DNA of 64,000 nt. Source: Meandrina meandrites. Its lineage: Eukaryota > Cnidaria > Anthozoa > Scleractinia > Meandrinidae. Both the position numbers and the translations under genes were made by a program. Shown in pieces: positions 34,801-44,436 of this stretch (positions within the stretch are counted from its first letter, which is position 1; each line of letters starts with the position of its first letter). The notes under the pieces were generated by a model, which was not told the origin of the DNA, did no database searches, and was given only the letters and a program-made list of their open reading frames with translations. The stretch covers positions 28,480,937 to 28,544,936 of the forward strand of contig OY855906.1 in NCBI GenBank assembly GCA_963693305.1. The letters run 5' to 3'.

Positions 34801-37800
34801 TTTACTCGAAAACAAGGATACAAACTACCACAAGCTGATCGCGATAAAAGCTAACTTGAAATAATTTCATGGCAGAAACTTGATTCTAGAGGAAGAAGGA
34901 ATGAAAATGAAGGAAGCTAGGGAAAGGGAAAGATAGGAGGAAACAAAAATGGTTACACTGTATAAATAGATGACCTGCAACTATAAATTTGAATTTAAAT
35001 AGTTTTATTTCGAGTATTTTATGTGAGAGTTATAACACTGGACTAGTCGCGGATCGGCTTTTTTTTTACACAATTTCCCTAAAACGTTTGTTCCAAATTT
35101 TTAGTATTCTCATGAACGTTGTTTTTATTAAAATAGGTTTCCCAACACCAAAGCCTCCAGTGTGTTTAGAAGCCCTTGGAATGCAGAACGGAGAAATTCG
35201 AGACTCTGCTATAACGGCGTCGACGGAGTACAACGCCTATTACAAAGCCATGAACGGCAGGTTACATTTCCTTCGTAGAGGAGAGCGATATGGAGCCTGG
35301 GTGGCTAAAAAGAGTGACGCGTTCCAATATCTTCAAGTCGATTTTGGTGACTTGACAAAAGTTACTCGAGTTGCCATTTAAGGAAGACAAGATCTCGATC
35401 AGTGGGTGAAAAGCTTCAGTCTTTCATATGGCAATGATCTCGTTTCTTTTAAATATTACAAAAAGGACGATAAAAAGAAAGTAAGTAACTGATTTTGTTT
35501 CAAGTACGAGGAAAAGATGTGTGTTCAGTGCTAGTTTGAGTCCCTGAGGGAAGTACTCTGCAAATGTTTCTCTTGGCGTGGGACTCTGAGACCTACCCTA
35601 AACCTATACTAGACCTTGTTGTGCTGCATTTTTTTTGCAACCCTATTACAAACTAAATAACAAAATCATTTACCTATCGTAGAGGTATGTGATACATTCT
35701 TTTTAATGCCCCCAGGGTTCGGTGAAGCTGCTGCGCTACTATCGCTTGCTTAATGTAATTTGTCGGGAGCATTTTCTAAAGTAAACTCTTTAACCAACGG
35801 ATACGTTTTACAGAAAATGATACCTTATTCTACACCAAAATTGTCTGTTTATTTAACCCTGTCCCTGACTAAAAACCATACCCTTCAAAGCGACACATAC
35901 CTGTATCGCCCAGGATAAGATAATTAAGGGTGATAGGTAGAGATAGGCAGAGTTCATGTGAGCGAAGGAGAATCATCTCCTTCTGAAAATTTAGTTTGCT
36001 GGTTACTCTTAGCAACGATCTAATGCGTTCTGTCTGACAAAATTGGTCTTCTTACCAACTTATTGCAAAACATTCATTGTTGTGGAAGGTCGTGGAACCG
36101 TCCGCCATATCTTTGCATAATGAGTTATCGTGTTTTTACTTTTAATTTCTTTAAGGTATTCTCGGGAAATAACGATCGATATAGGCCTGTGAGTCACGAT
36201 CTTAAATATCCAATAATTACTCGCTACATTCGCGTTCATCCAGAAGAATGGAAAAGTTACATTGCCATGAGAGTAGAGTTTTATGGCTGCAAAAAAGGTA
36301 AGAATGTCCACTTTTGCTTCGGTTAAATATAGCTAGACAAAATATCACGGAAGGCCGGGTGTCCTGACCACTGAGAAGCCACAGAGAGGCGTTACAATTT
36401 GGCCTTGCGGTGAGAGGCTTCTGGGAGACACCTACAGGCATTTTCTGGAATAAGAATTTCGTCATTTTATTTAAAATTCCCCCTATGCGAGTGGACTACC
36501 AATCGCTGAACGATTGAGAAAAGAGCTGACACTCAGTAAATCATTTTTACTTTCTAGCTTTTCTTGATTGTGCGGGTAATTTATAATTACTAGGCTCTTG
36601 AAATTGGCGTCATGACAACACTGAAACGTTGAGCACGATAAATCTTTCCTTGTTTCTTATATGTCTTTGCTTTTCATACACTTGCCTATCTGATCGAACT
36701 GGAATTTGAAAGTGTTGGCTTTTGTGGAGGAAGAAAAACCGGGAGAACCCGGAAAAACCCCTCGGTGTGAGGACGAGAACCGGCAACAAACCCTTGCATA
36801 TTTCCGCGCCAAATGGAGGCTACTATCTATTTAGTATTCGAAAAATTGTTACGATGCCCGTATGTGCATTGTCTGGATGCCATTGTTAACTGTCATCCAT
36901 ACATGGCATATACGTTGCCATATAGGTAGTTTGCCATATTTGGAGGGGCGCTTAAGCCGGAAAACTCGTCCGCCTTCTTGCAAATTACTGTACTGTGCAA
37001 CCATAATTTATCTAGCTGAAGAAATGGGATTTAGTGACAGTTTGCTGAATAATGAAACAAGTACGCCTACTGTAACGAAGTATCTTCTGATTGGAAGTGC
37101 CGGGTGATGTTACGTGCGACTTTGTTCAGTGTTCAGTTTCTTTGTTTATGTATTATTTTTATATTTGTATTTTTCGTTGTGTTTGGTATCAAGAAGCGGT
37201 ATAGTCAAGAGAGCATAAAGTGAGAGACTTAATCCCCTATATAGGCCTTATTCCAAAGGTAATTCCTCTTAAGGACGTTCGCGCTAATTGTTTATGCGCA
37301 TCCTTACTGCGCACGTAATTCCTGTCGTAACGTTACGCCACGTCATGCATCGAGCGCGCGCGCTGAGGAAACTTTCCAACCACATATAGGGTGAGTAGCC
37401 GTTGCGATAACTTCGCTTGCAGTTTGCTCGCTTAAATGGTCGGTGACCCCTACTTTTTTCTTAACATATCGCTTTTGTTAACGATTATCTACGTTTTGTG
37501 AGAAAATGAAAAAAATCTATCGATTAAAAGGTTGATTTTTTTTGCCCCACGCACGTTCGAATTCCGCTTTTTGATCTTTTCGTTTTGCCGTACGACGGGT
37601 TCAAATGCCTCTTCCAGGGCTAAGTTTTGCATAAAAGATGGCAACACTTAAAATTATTTACGCAACAGACGCACTTCTTCAAAATATCACAAAGATCGTT
37701 TGCCTCCGTTTTCTCATCATCGATAATTTAAACTACAAACCTTGAAAGCCGTGCGAAATTACGTGCGCCAATTTTTCAAAATCAGGGTAGTTTTCTACAG

Positions 37801-40800
37801 ACTTTATCTCTGAAACGAAGTCGGTGACCCCCACTTTTTTTTGCATTTCTGACACAAGTAACTCATTATCCGTCCTCAGTAAAAATTTTAGAAAAATCTA
37901 TCGACTAGAAAATTTTCGCGCGAACGTCCTTAAGTTATTACTAGACATGGTACCCAGTTCACCGGCGGATGCTAAAGCGCGTTGCGTGGATGTTTTCGCC
38001 TGTTTTCAGAAACTCGATGGCAGGGAATGTTGTGAAAAAGTAGCTTGTATTCATTTAGAGGGATACGAGGGTCAAAGAAAATTAAAAAGAAGAAGTGATA
38101 GCACCGACCGAGCTTACCTTTAATTGTCGGGGTCGAGTGCGAGATTTGTTAGTTCCAATTCTGTTAATTTAGACCTTAATTTCGCAACAAGAAAATTGCC
38201 CCGGCCGGATAGCCAAACCATCGTCCCTATTACTAGCAGGTAAATGAAATAAAATGTTTTTTAACCGAGCTTTTGTCGTGCTAAGCTTGACAGAAACGAA
38301 TTTAGAAGCCCCATTGAGAGAGTTTGTCGATCAAAGAAATCTGCTTACTTGAAGATTTCTTGGCAGAAGCAGCGAACGACCTTCTAAGCAATGGAATCAG
38401 TTCAGCAAAATTATCAGCTAGTCTTTTAATGGAACATTTAGTGTATTCGATGCAAAAAAATTTATAAACTGGCGTTGTTGTGTTTGTGTTTTCGAGTGTA
38501 AATTTGTTTAGCGAGTTCAAGGCATGAACAATGCAGATATAAATAAGTTCTTTAACAAAATGAATACAAGCTGCTTTCACATAACATTACCTGCCATTGC
38601 GTTTCTGATCGTCTCTGAAAAAAAAAAACGCGAGAACATCCACGCAACGCGCGTTAACATCGGCCGGTGAACTGGGTACCATGTCTAAAAATAACTTGAG
38701 AGGAATTACCTTTGGAATAAGGCCTATATGGGGGATTACGTCTCTCACTTCATACCCTCTTGGTATAGTAAATTTTCTCTGTTTGATTGGAGGCTTCAAA
38801 AATCAGAAAAAATCGGTTTACATGCCCAAAATTCGATTAAAAATAGATCCCCTACGTTTCCAGAAATAGCCGCAGGCCACCTTAACTACCAATTTATTGC
38901 TAAGGAAGGTGTCTAACTGACATATTTTAGAAATCGAACCTCATATTTATAAGCTTTTTGCACAGCTTTGTTCCATTGAAGATTCCTCCAATATGTTCAA
39001 GTCACGGCCACATTTGACAAGTCAAGTGAGCAGAACAGAAAGAATGGTAACCGTGACTCAAACAGCGAATACACATGGAAATTATAATAAGTGACAATAG
39101 ATAAAGAACGTCCACATATTTAGTGTGACGAATAGATTTCATGAGATTCGCATTATTTAAAAAAATGATGGCGTAATAAAAACTCATATTTATAGACTTT
39201 CTTCGGTGCATACGTCAGTTTATAAAGACGGCTGCGTTATCTCTGATTCGTAAAAGAGATCAGAACTCTACTGAGCTGCCTTATTTCCTCCGAGTTTAGG
39301 GATTTGAAATTCTAACGCGCGATTTGGGACTGGCACTAGTTTCGCGCGCAACACTTATTTTTCAAACAAGGTGTCCCTTGAAATAAACTTGAATATTTAA
39401 ATTAAGAAATCGCTACAAAATCGCTTGAAATAATTGACTATGTTCGTCAAATCAGGGCCTTCTGCAGATATTGATGGAGGATATACTGAATGGAGTGAAT
39501 GGTCCAGCTGTTCCGTAACTCTCGGAAGTGGTTTACAACGGCAGTCACGAACTTGCACCAACCCGAAACCAGAGGGTAATGGAAAAACCTGTAAAGAGCA
39601 AGGACTTGGTCCTGCCGAGCAGACGCAAGCATGTGACGCTGACCCTTACGGTAAGTTAAAATTAAAAACTCATAAAGCTGCTTCACATGTAAGTTTAATT
39701 CATTGATTATTTTTAGAATCAAAATAAACATATTTACCGCACTTTTTTTTTTTGCTAATGGGACGCTTTCCAGCAATTATTTAAAACTTGGCCTTCGAGA
39801 CTCGTTTCGTATTTGAGACCCTTGTTTATCATTTCGGTGCCCAGCATTTGTTAAACGAAGGGTCTCTTTTCACCATTTTGAACATTCTTATGACGGTATA
39901 TGTGGGAGGCGCGGTGGCCTAATGGTTAGTGCGGGCGGTCCGGGTTCGAGCCCTGGCCGGGGCACTGCGTTGTGTTCTTGGGCAAGATACTTTACTCCCA
40001 TAGTGGCTCTCTCCACCCAGATGTATAAATGGGTACCGGCGAATTTACTGCTGGGGGTAACCCTGCGTTGGACTAGCGTCCCATCCAGGGGGGAGTAGCA
40101 ATACTCCTAGTCGCTTCACGCTAAGGAAAGCGGGATAAGGTCCGGCCTGATGGGCCCCTAGGCTCGTATACAGACTTTACCTACCAACCAATGACGGTAT
40201 ATGTAATAAATACCTGAAAAACAGTAACTAAAGTCTCAAGGAAACGATGCCACCAACGTCGCATCTTTAGTCAATATCACAAAGAGCACGTCGTGACAAA
40301 TGTGTTGTTAGTAAAGTGTAGTGTACGGTTACTTTGCTCACAGTTCCACAAAAAGATCGACTGATTATATATAATCAGTGTATCTATTGACTGACGAGAA
40401 TCACTTACATAAATTCAGGCTGGCCTGACTAGTTTAAAAGTCCGACTGCCACGATTTGCATTTGTTTGCCCCTCGTTATAGGCTGTAGTCCTGTAGGAGT
40501 GGCAGACACTAACACGATATCAGATCGCCAAATGACTGCAAGCTCGCACTATCTCGCATACTATCCGTACTTAGGCCGGCTTCACGAGACAAGAGGAGAA
40601 AGAGGATGGTGCGCTGATATTGATAGCACTGACACAGACTATTTACAAGTGGACGCGGGAAGGTCGTTCTATATCTGTGCGGTGGCAACACAAGGGAAAG
40701 GAACTGGTGGATATGTGACAAGCTACAAGCTCAGCCTCTCGACTGATGGAGTAAACTGGAACGTGTATAAGGAACACGATGAAGACAAGGTAAGGAAAAT

Positions 40801-42435
40801 GAAAAATAGCTCATCGATCAGTTAACCTATCTGAAGTAAGTAAGGGTTATCCATTTAAAACGACGAGGTGTATGAACTACACCGTATTTGCCAGATGAGC
40901 GCCGCCGGCACCTCGAACTATAAGAAAAAAAAATTGTTATCCTTGACTGATAAATTTCTGACAGCGATTGAGTTGTACTTTAATTGCTTTTTTTTAAATG
41001 TGACCCTTAGAACAATTCATTCTGACGATTATTCGATTAAGAACCGCATTGCTGAAAATAAATGCGGCACTTTCTTATTTGTTTACTCCCAAATACGGTG
41101 AACGCGGCGTTTAACCGGGGGAGGCGTTGAAACAAGGACAGCGCAGATACTCTTTTAAGGTGATTCCTAAGATTAAAAAAAAAAAATTCTGGAAACTTTC
41201 CCTGAATGTTACCTACAAAGCACTGTTTCCAAAAATGTAATAGAAAAGATAGGCCACAATGCTCGAAAGAGAGGTATGATGGGCCAATCTTACCTCATTT
41301 ATGCCTGTTCTGGTACTAATCGCGCGCACGCATTTAAAGTAAAACTTGGAAAGAACCTCGATAGGTAGAAAGGCCCTAGCATAAGGAACAATGTTAGATA
41401 TAACTTATGAAAAAAAAACACAAATCCGAACGACAACGGATCAAAACTTTCCTCTCGAAGCTGTTTTCAAGGTCATAATTTGCGTCCTCGAGTAACATTC
41501 ACCTATATATTTTTCTCCTGCCGATGAGTTGTTGTTTAAATTGTCCAACTCAAAGAGGTCAATTTTTACACAAAAATTATGCAATAAAAATATAGATCAC
41601 CATACTTGTTTACGAGAAAACGGCAATTTATCTTCCTCGTGAGCCAAGCCGTATAGAAAAAAGCCGACATTTTGTTATGTGTGTGCGCTAGATCCGCGCG
41701 CTTATCACACGTAAAACTCTGCGCAATAGGTATGCGCAATGCAATACTGAGGAATCACCTTAAGGCGGGGGTACACCTGAAGCCCGTTTTTCCACCGCTA
41801 AACTTGGTTTAATGCGAATATCTCGTCTGCGTTTCAAGCAATTCAGAAACTCTATGCTCATTTCACAAAGCTATGATAAGCGGTGTTTTGTAAATTTTTT
41901 GGTGATTTTTGGGGATGTTTGGAAAGAGATAGTTTTTCTCAAAGGATTAGTAAAATTTGGAGAAATAAGAAATATTAAAGATTTAATGTGATTTTAAAAT
42001 TAGAATTTGAAGTTAAAAATTAGTATATGGACACCCAAACAGTTCCCTGACAACCTGGGGTGCTCTTGCGTGGGGGTCAACTGTCTGTTAGTGTTTCAAA
42101 AATAATTTTCTTTCTTCTATCCCTTCCTTAAAACTCTTAAAATTTCACTCAAAATCGGGTGTACCCCCACCTTAAGTAAATACGATTTTCAAAGAGGTTG
42201 GGAGTGGGGAGATTTGGGATTTAAACCACACTTCCCTGGATTTTTTTTTTAGCTAACCATATACTTATACCTGGTTTTGTTTTTTCTTACTTAACAGATA
42301 TTTGAGGCAAACAATGATGAAAGTAGTGTTGTCAAGCATTACTTGACAACTAGTGTTCGAGCCAGATATGTCCGGTTTCACCCTGTTACAGATTCGGGTC
42401 AACCTTGTATGAGAGTTGAAGTATACGAAGATTAA
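25780..42435 (+). CDS. Secreted F5/8C x3 - TSP1 - F5/8C protein, gene B, with in-frame stop
   Basis: Predicted exons: 25780-25831, 28303-28317, 29791-29915, 30331-30570, 31291-31432, 32136-32276, 32830-33020, 34192-34333, 35137-35480, 36156-36297, 39468-39650, 40482-40789 and 42298-42435. All junction phases agree and the sum is 2163 nt, 721 codons including the TAA at 42433-42435. The product would have a signal peptide, three discoidin domains, one TSP1 lacking cysteines 2 and 6, and a terminal discoidin, so an extracellular adhesion/matrix protein. Exon 9 carries TAA at 35379-35381 (codon 431), within domain 3. Whether the three-discoidin part and the TSP1-discoidin part are one gene is inferred from phase; the 3.2-kb gap at 36298-39467 could separate two genes. 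Confidence 0.65.
26649..26749. repeat. Inverted repeat of about 100 bp
   Basis: ACGCGTATAGCCGTC and GACGGCCATACGCGT oppose each other, with GTTTTCAAGCTAGAAAAC palindrome in the centre. Flanks AACAAA on both sides suggest a short target duplication. Confidence 0.5.
27150..27545. repeat. Pentanucleotide satellite with changing units
   Basis: (ATTAG)n at about 27150-27247, (ATCAC)n at 27250-27302, (ATTAC)n at 27303-27480 with a short (GTTAC)n patch near 27444, then (GGATT)n at 27505-27531. One five-base period through about 400 bases. In gene B intron 1. Confidence 0.9.
28303..28317 (+). CDS. Gene B 15-nt microexon
   Basis: GTTTAGTTGCTACAG lies between TTTTAG and GTATGT and is phase 1-1. It would add GLVAT to the hydrophobic core of the signal peptide. 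Skipping it keeps the frame, so it could be optional. No transcript evidence. Confidence 0.5.
29198..29456 (+). repeat. Dispersed repeat, copy 1
   Basis: About 259 bp from TTTGCATTATCAAGCATG to AATCGGTCCGTTTA, matched at 51268-51526. A 20-bp tag TTAAGGTGTCTCTCTACAG lies just before it here and inverted 340 bases after the other copy. Confidence 0.8.
29791..29915 (+). CDS. Gene B discoidin 1, exon 1
   Basis: Acceptor CCATAG, phase 1 in, phase 0 out before GTGTGTGTAG. It reads VISHGQFNCGRHGKRSSVTD, then CDSPMGMESGKIPDSGLTAA. The N-terminal Cys, the G-M-E-S-G-x-I-P-D-S run and TAATE are characteristic of F5/8C domains. Confidence 0.85.
30331..30570 (+). CDS. Gene B discoidin 1, exon 2
   Basis: Acceptor TTTGCAG; 240 nt, phase 0-0. 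It reads YAPSWGASKGRLNHKTTYLV, then WIQVDFRQVAKVTKIGTQGR and WVTKYTLSYSIDDEYF. An alternative donor (GTGAGT) 36 bases earlier also keeps frame. Confidence 0.85.
31291..31432 (+). CDS. Gene B discoidin 1, exon 3
   Basis: Acceptor TTTCAG, phase 0 in, phase 1 out. EYIANKDNTDVVVNTLDEPI, then ARYIRIHPTAWHLWIAMRVE and FYGC: the R-Y-I-R-I-x-P and RVEFYGC end of an F5/8C domain. Confidence 0.9.
32136..32276 (+). CDS. Gene B discoidin 2, exon 1
   Basis: Acceptor AAACAG, phase 1-1. GFEIPEIVCASALGMENGQI, then PDSAIVASSRYNQFWGPERG and RLN. The donor GTTATT is weak, but the phase fits the next exon. Confidence 0.8.
32830..33020 (+). CDS. Gene B discoidin 2, exon 2
   Basis: Acceptor TCTAAG, phase 1 in, 0 out. 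GGFGGGWISQYKDGKQYLQI, NLGKPTKVTRFATQGRTGAG and YTLDYSEDGGAFKSYNNGK. Covers the core of the fold. Confidence 0.85.
33770..34080 (-). mobile_element. LINE reverse-transcriptase C-terminal fragment in intron
   Basis: Minus-strand frames read RLRNLISCNAKLTLYKCFIL, YLSYCHL, CNMSDKRKIKHNQERV and, after a frameshift, RSKAETYEELLIRAKLPTLY and DIATLMYKANQIAL. This is the region after the RT of jockey/CR1-like elements. It is broken by at least one frameshift and a stop. Confidence 0.7.
34192..34333 (+). CDS. Gene B discoidin 2, exon 3
   Basis: Acceptor TTGAAG, phase 0 in, 1 out. DLHGNKDNKNAVGHILNSAI, then ARFIRINVKTFVGFPSLRVE and LYGCTD. A second possible acceptor at CTCGCAG (34156) would give a frame-shifted start. 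Confidence 0.85.
35137..35480 (+). pseudogene. Gene B discoidin 3, exon 1 with premature TAA
   Basis: Acceptor AAATAG, donor GTAAGT, phase 1 in and 0 out. It reads GFPTPKPPVCLEALGMQNGE, IRDSAITASTEYNAYYKAMN, FQYLQVDFGDLTKVTRVAI, then TAA at 35379-35381, then GRQDLDQWVKSFSLSYGND. In the other domains this codon encodes Q of the A-T-Q-G-R motif (CAA), so a single C-to-T change explains it. Reading frame is otherwise intact on both sides. It could be a null allele, an error, or a truncated isoform. Confidence 0.85.
36156..36297 (+). CDS. Gene B discoidin 3, exon 2
   Basis: Acceptor TTTAAG, phase 0 in, 1 out. VFSGNNDRYRPVSHDLKYPI, ITRYIRVHPEEWKSYIAMRV and EFYGCKK. Downstream of the premature stop yet fully intact, which suggests the stop is recent or not fixed. 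Confidence 0.85.
37199..38766. mobile_element. Foldback structure with long inverted arms, one arm split by a TIR element
   Basis: Left arm (37199-37268 plus 37934-38035) and right arm (about 38590-38766) are inverted copies sharing AGTGAGAGAC, CCTATATAGGCCTTATTCC, AAGGTAATTCCTCT, GACATGGTACCCAGTTCACC and CGTTGCGTGGATGTT. The central part has small open frames without known domains. The left arm carries the insertion at 37269-37933, the right arm does not. Confidence 0.7.
37269..37933. mobile_element. Complete GCGCGAACGTCC-type TIR element, TTAA target
   Basis: Perfect 16-bp inverted ends TTAAGGACGTTCGCGC and GCGCGAACGTCCTTAA at 37269-37284 and 37918-37933. The right foldback arm gives the empty site (CCTCTCAAGTT for CCTCTTAA...TTAAGTT). 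This fits a TTAA (or TA) target duplication. About 660 bp and non-coding; truncated relatives at 5550-6390 and 13669-14074. Confidence 0.8.
39468..39650 (+). CDS. Gene B TSP1 exon lacking cysteines 2 and 6
   Basis: A 183-nt phase 1-1 exon with acceptor CTGCAG and donor GTAAG. DIDGGYTEWSEWSSCSVTLG, then RQSRTC, GKTC and CDADPY. In TSP1 domains cysteines pair 1-5, 2-6 and 3-4; here both partners of the 2-6 bond are missing while the other four remain. The interrupted exon of gene A has the same change. Confidence 0.85.
39904..40190 (+). mobile_element. tRNA-derived SINE with 14-bp target duplication
   Basis: Starts GGGAGGCGCGGTGGCC, A-box-like TGGCCTAATGGTTAGTG and B-box GGTTCGAGCCC, then GTGTTCTTGGGCAAGA and a 3' end CTCGTATACAGACTTTACC. 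Flanked by ATGACGGTATATGT at 39890-39903 and 40191-40204. It sits in the intron between the TSP1 and discoidin exons and is absent from gene A. Relatives at 47798, 49788 and 53198. Confidence 0.9.
40482..40789 (+). CDS. Gene B terminal discoidin, exon 1
   Basis: 308 nt with the same boundaries and phase as 20069-20376. It differs at few residues (for example GRSFYIC for GWLFYIC). Reads CSPVGVADTNTISDRQMTAS onward. Confidence 0.9.
41756..42178. mobile_element. 423-bp MITE present only in gene B intron
   Basis: Inverted ends share CTTAAGG(C/T)GGGGGTACACC. The paralogous gene A intron reads GAGGAATACGATTTT without it; here GAGGAAT and AATACGAT flank it, giving a 3-bp direct repeat AAT. No coding capacity. 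Confidence 0.75.
42298..42435 (+). CDS. Gene B terminal discoidin, last exon
   Basis: Phase 0 exon after TTAACAG: IFEANNDESSVVKHYLTTS, RYVRFHPVTDSGQPCMRVEV, YED, TAA at 42433-42435. Same ED-stop end as gene A. Confidence 0.9.
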   Translation: MFEANNDESSVVKHYLTTSVRARYVRFHPVTDSGQPCMRVEVYED

Positions 42436-42745
42436 AAGGATTAAGGAGTAAATTGATTAGGAGTATCACCATCATGGAGAGTCTTGAAATTTAACAAGAC
42501 GCATATCTGCGGGAATTTGGGATTCTTTCCTGGCATATCCAGCTGTAAACGTCAAAAAGTCGACATGATGAAATCTCAGTTGTCTTTTGTCGATTGTTTC
42601 ACAGCTCTAGCATAGTATAAGCAAGTATATTGTAAGCATTTCATATTCCTGGTCTAAATTTACCCTCTGTCCATTTTATTGGCCGGGTTTGTAATTTGCG
42701 TTTGTAGTCTCTAGTTACGTAATAGATGGATGTAACTAGGGGATT

Positions 42746-43231
42746 ATGGGTAGAATAAAAGATGGCCGGTTGAGTGCTACACGTGGTTGTTTTCTTTTTA
42801 AACTAAGGTCGAGTTCTAGAGCTTTTAAATACAAAATTGGTGAGATTAAAAGATTCAATCTATATATCTTTGGCAGGAAATTTATCCTTGTCACTGACCA
42901 TCAACCTCTGACACATATATTTGATCATAAATCTAACATTCCTCCTTTAGCTGCAACCAGGCTGTAAAGGTGGGCTGTGCTTCTGTCTGGGTATGATTAT
43001 GACATTGTGTCTGCAGACAATGAAAATGCAGATTTTTTCAGCAGATTTCCTGTTCAGTCCAAAGATGAAGAGGACCCTGACCCAGATGAACACTATGTGT
43101 TTACGACAGCAGTTAGTAGTTTACCCGTAACTGCTGTGGAAATTGCTGACCTTTGTAAGATAGACAAGGTACAAGGCGGCTATTTTTGTCGGTTTTTTTA
43201 TGAGGAAGTAAAAATAAAAAGGTTAGTCTAA
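42746..43231 (+). mobile_element. Ty3/gypsy RNase H remnant (copy 2)
   Basis: Frames read RFNLYIFGRKFILVTDHQPL, THIFDHKSNIPPLAATRL, a stop, then RWAVLLSGYDYDIVSADNEN and ADFFSRFPVQSKDEEDPDPD. TDHQPL and N-A-D-x-x-S-R are gypsy RNase H to integrase-linker landmarks. Degenerate, duplicated together with gene B's end. Confidence 0.85.
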
Positions 43232-44261
43232 TTTATCGTTATTAGTGTTCTGGCAGCCACATTTTAATGTTGTGGCACGAAATAAAGAACTTGTAAATCG
43301 CAGGGTGGCAGTATATCTTTAATACTATTTTTTAGGTAATGGGGGGGGGGGGGGGAGGGAGGGAGAGGGGAAGTTCTTGAAAAAAAAAAAAACAATCGAG
43401 TTGTTGCAACGTCTTAGTCACGATAAGATAATAGAGCATTAGATTGGCTGATTTGTTTCCTTAGAATCTCCTTGATAAAGGTTTCACCAGGCAAAGGAGG
43501 TAACGACAACTTGTTAGGGACAACAGAAGAAAAAATACTGCTAGCGGAAAAGGAGTTCTCTAACATTTATTATAGATGGACTAGTATTCATTTCAGAAAG
43601 AAAAATGTCGATTCGCCCAAAATGTTTGTTCCTTTCTGGACAGAGGCAAGCTGCCTTAATATGCAGCAGTTTTGTCCATACCTCAAAGAAACTAAACTGA
43701 ACAATATTGTTTTAATTCATTGTCGTAAAGCCAATCATAAAACAATACAATTCTCCAATTAGAACTCCACGCTCCTTCGGCCCACCCCCTCCCCCGCCTT
43801 GACCCCCAGTTAATAATCCCTGCCAGGGGCGTAGCTAGGATAAAGGGGGGTCATACTGTGTCACAGCCAGGGTTTTGCACATGGTCCACTGCAGATGTTT
43901 GGTCATGAAAATGGAATATGTAACCACCTAGCACTGCAAAATATTTATGGGATATTGATTCTTCGGATTCGCGCCTTTTCGCCACCGGAATTATAAGGTT
44001 TGCATGTTGTGTACTTATAAAGTTATCTACTAGTCATCGCACAGAGGGGGCGGGGGCTCACGGGTACCCCAGGACAAACCCGGACCACCCCCACCCCCCG
44101 GCCGGCTACGACCCTGCCTGTATTAGCCTTAGCATGTCATATGGTATATATTTGATATGATTTACGTTGTTGCATGCTGACGTACCCAGGTGTCGCCTTA
44201 CAAACGTTAGTGTCATTGCAAGTCACGTTCGATAATTCTTGGTCATCATTATGCTTACGAA
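43232..44261. other. Intergenic stretch between genes B and C
   Basis: Contains a G tract at 43338-43351 and an open frame at 43472-43762 that I do not recognise. A candidate TIR element of about 290 bp lies at 43826-44118, with ends GGGGCGTAGCTAGG and, reversed, CAGGGTCGTAGCCGG. No exon recognised. Confidence 0.45.
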
Positions 44262-44436
44262 ATGTCTCTGAAAGATCGTAGCTTTTCAGTGAGCCCGGGC
44301 ACAGTGTTGTCTGTGTTTTGTTTGCTTCTTTACTCCGCTGAATTCATTAGAATCGAGCTGAAGTTTAATGATCACGATCAAAGGTTGGTGGCTGTCGAGG
44401 AAGCTAATCGTTTAAAGCTGAGGGATAACAATGAAG
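44262..44436 (+). CDS. Gene C exon 1: cytosolic tail, membrane anchor
   Basis: [20 protein letters not shown] then [13 protein letters not shown]: one hydrophobic span near the N-terminus with no cleavage-like end, so a type II anchor. Then a charged stretch [20 protein letters not shown]. Donor GTAGGA in phase 1 joins the next exon as GAA-GTT. Confidence 0.75.

Noticed and set aside
39904..40190. Functional tRNA gene
   Set aside because: The head has A- and B-box-like motifs but no cloverleaf, and the 287-bp unit has a 14-bp target duplication and relatives; it is a SINE.
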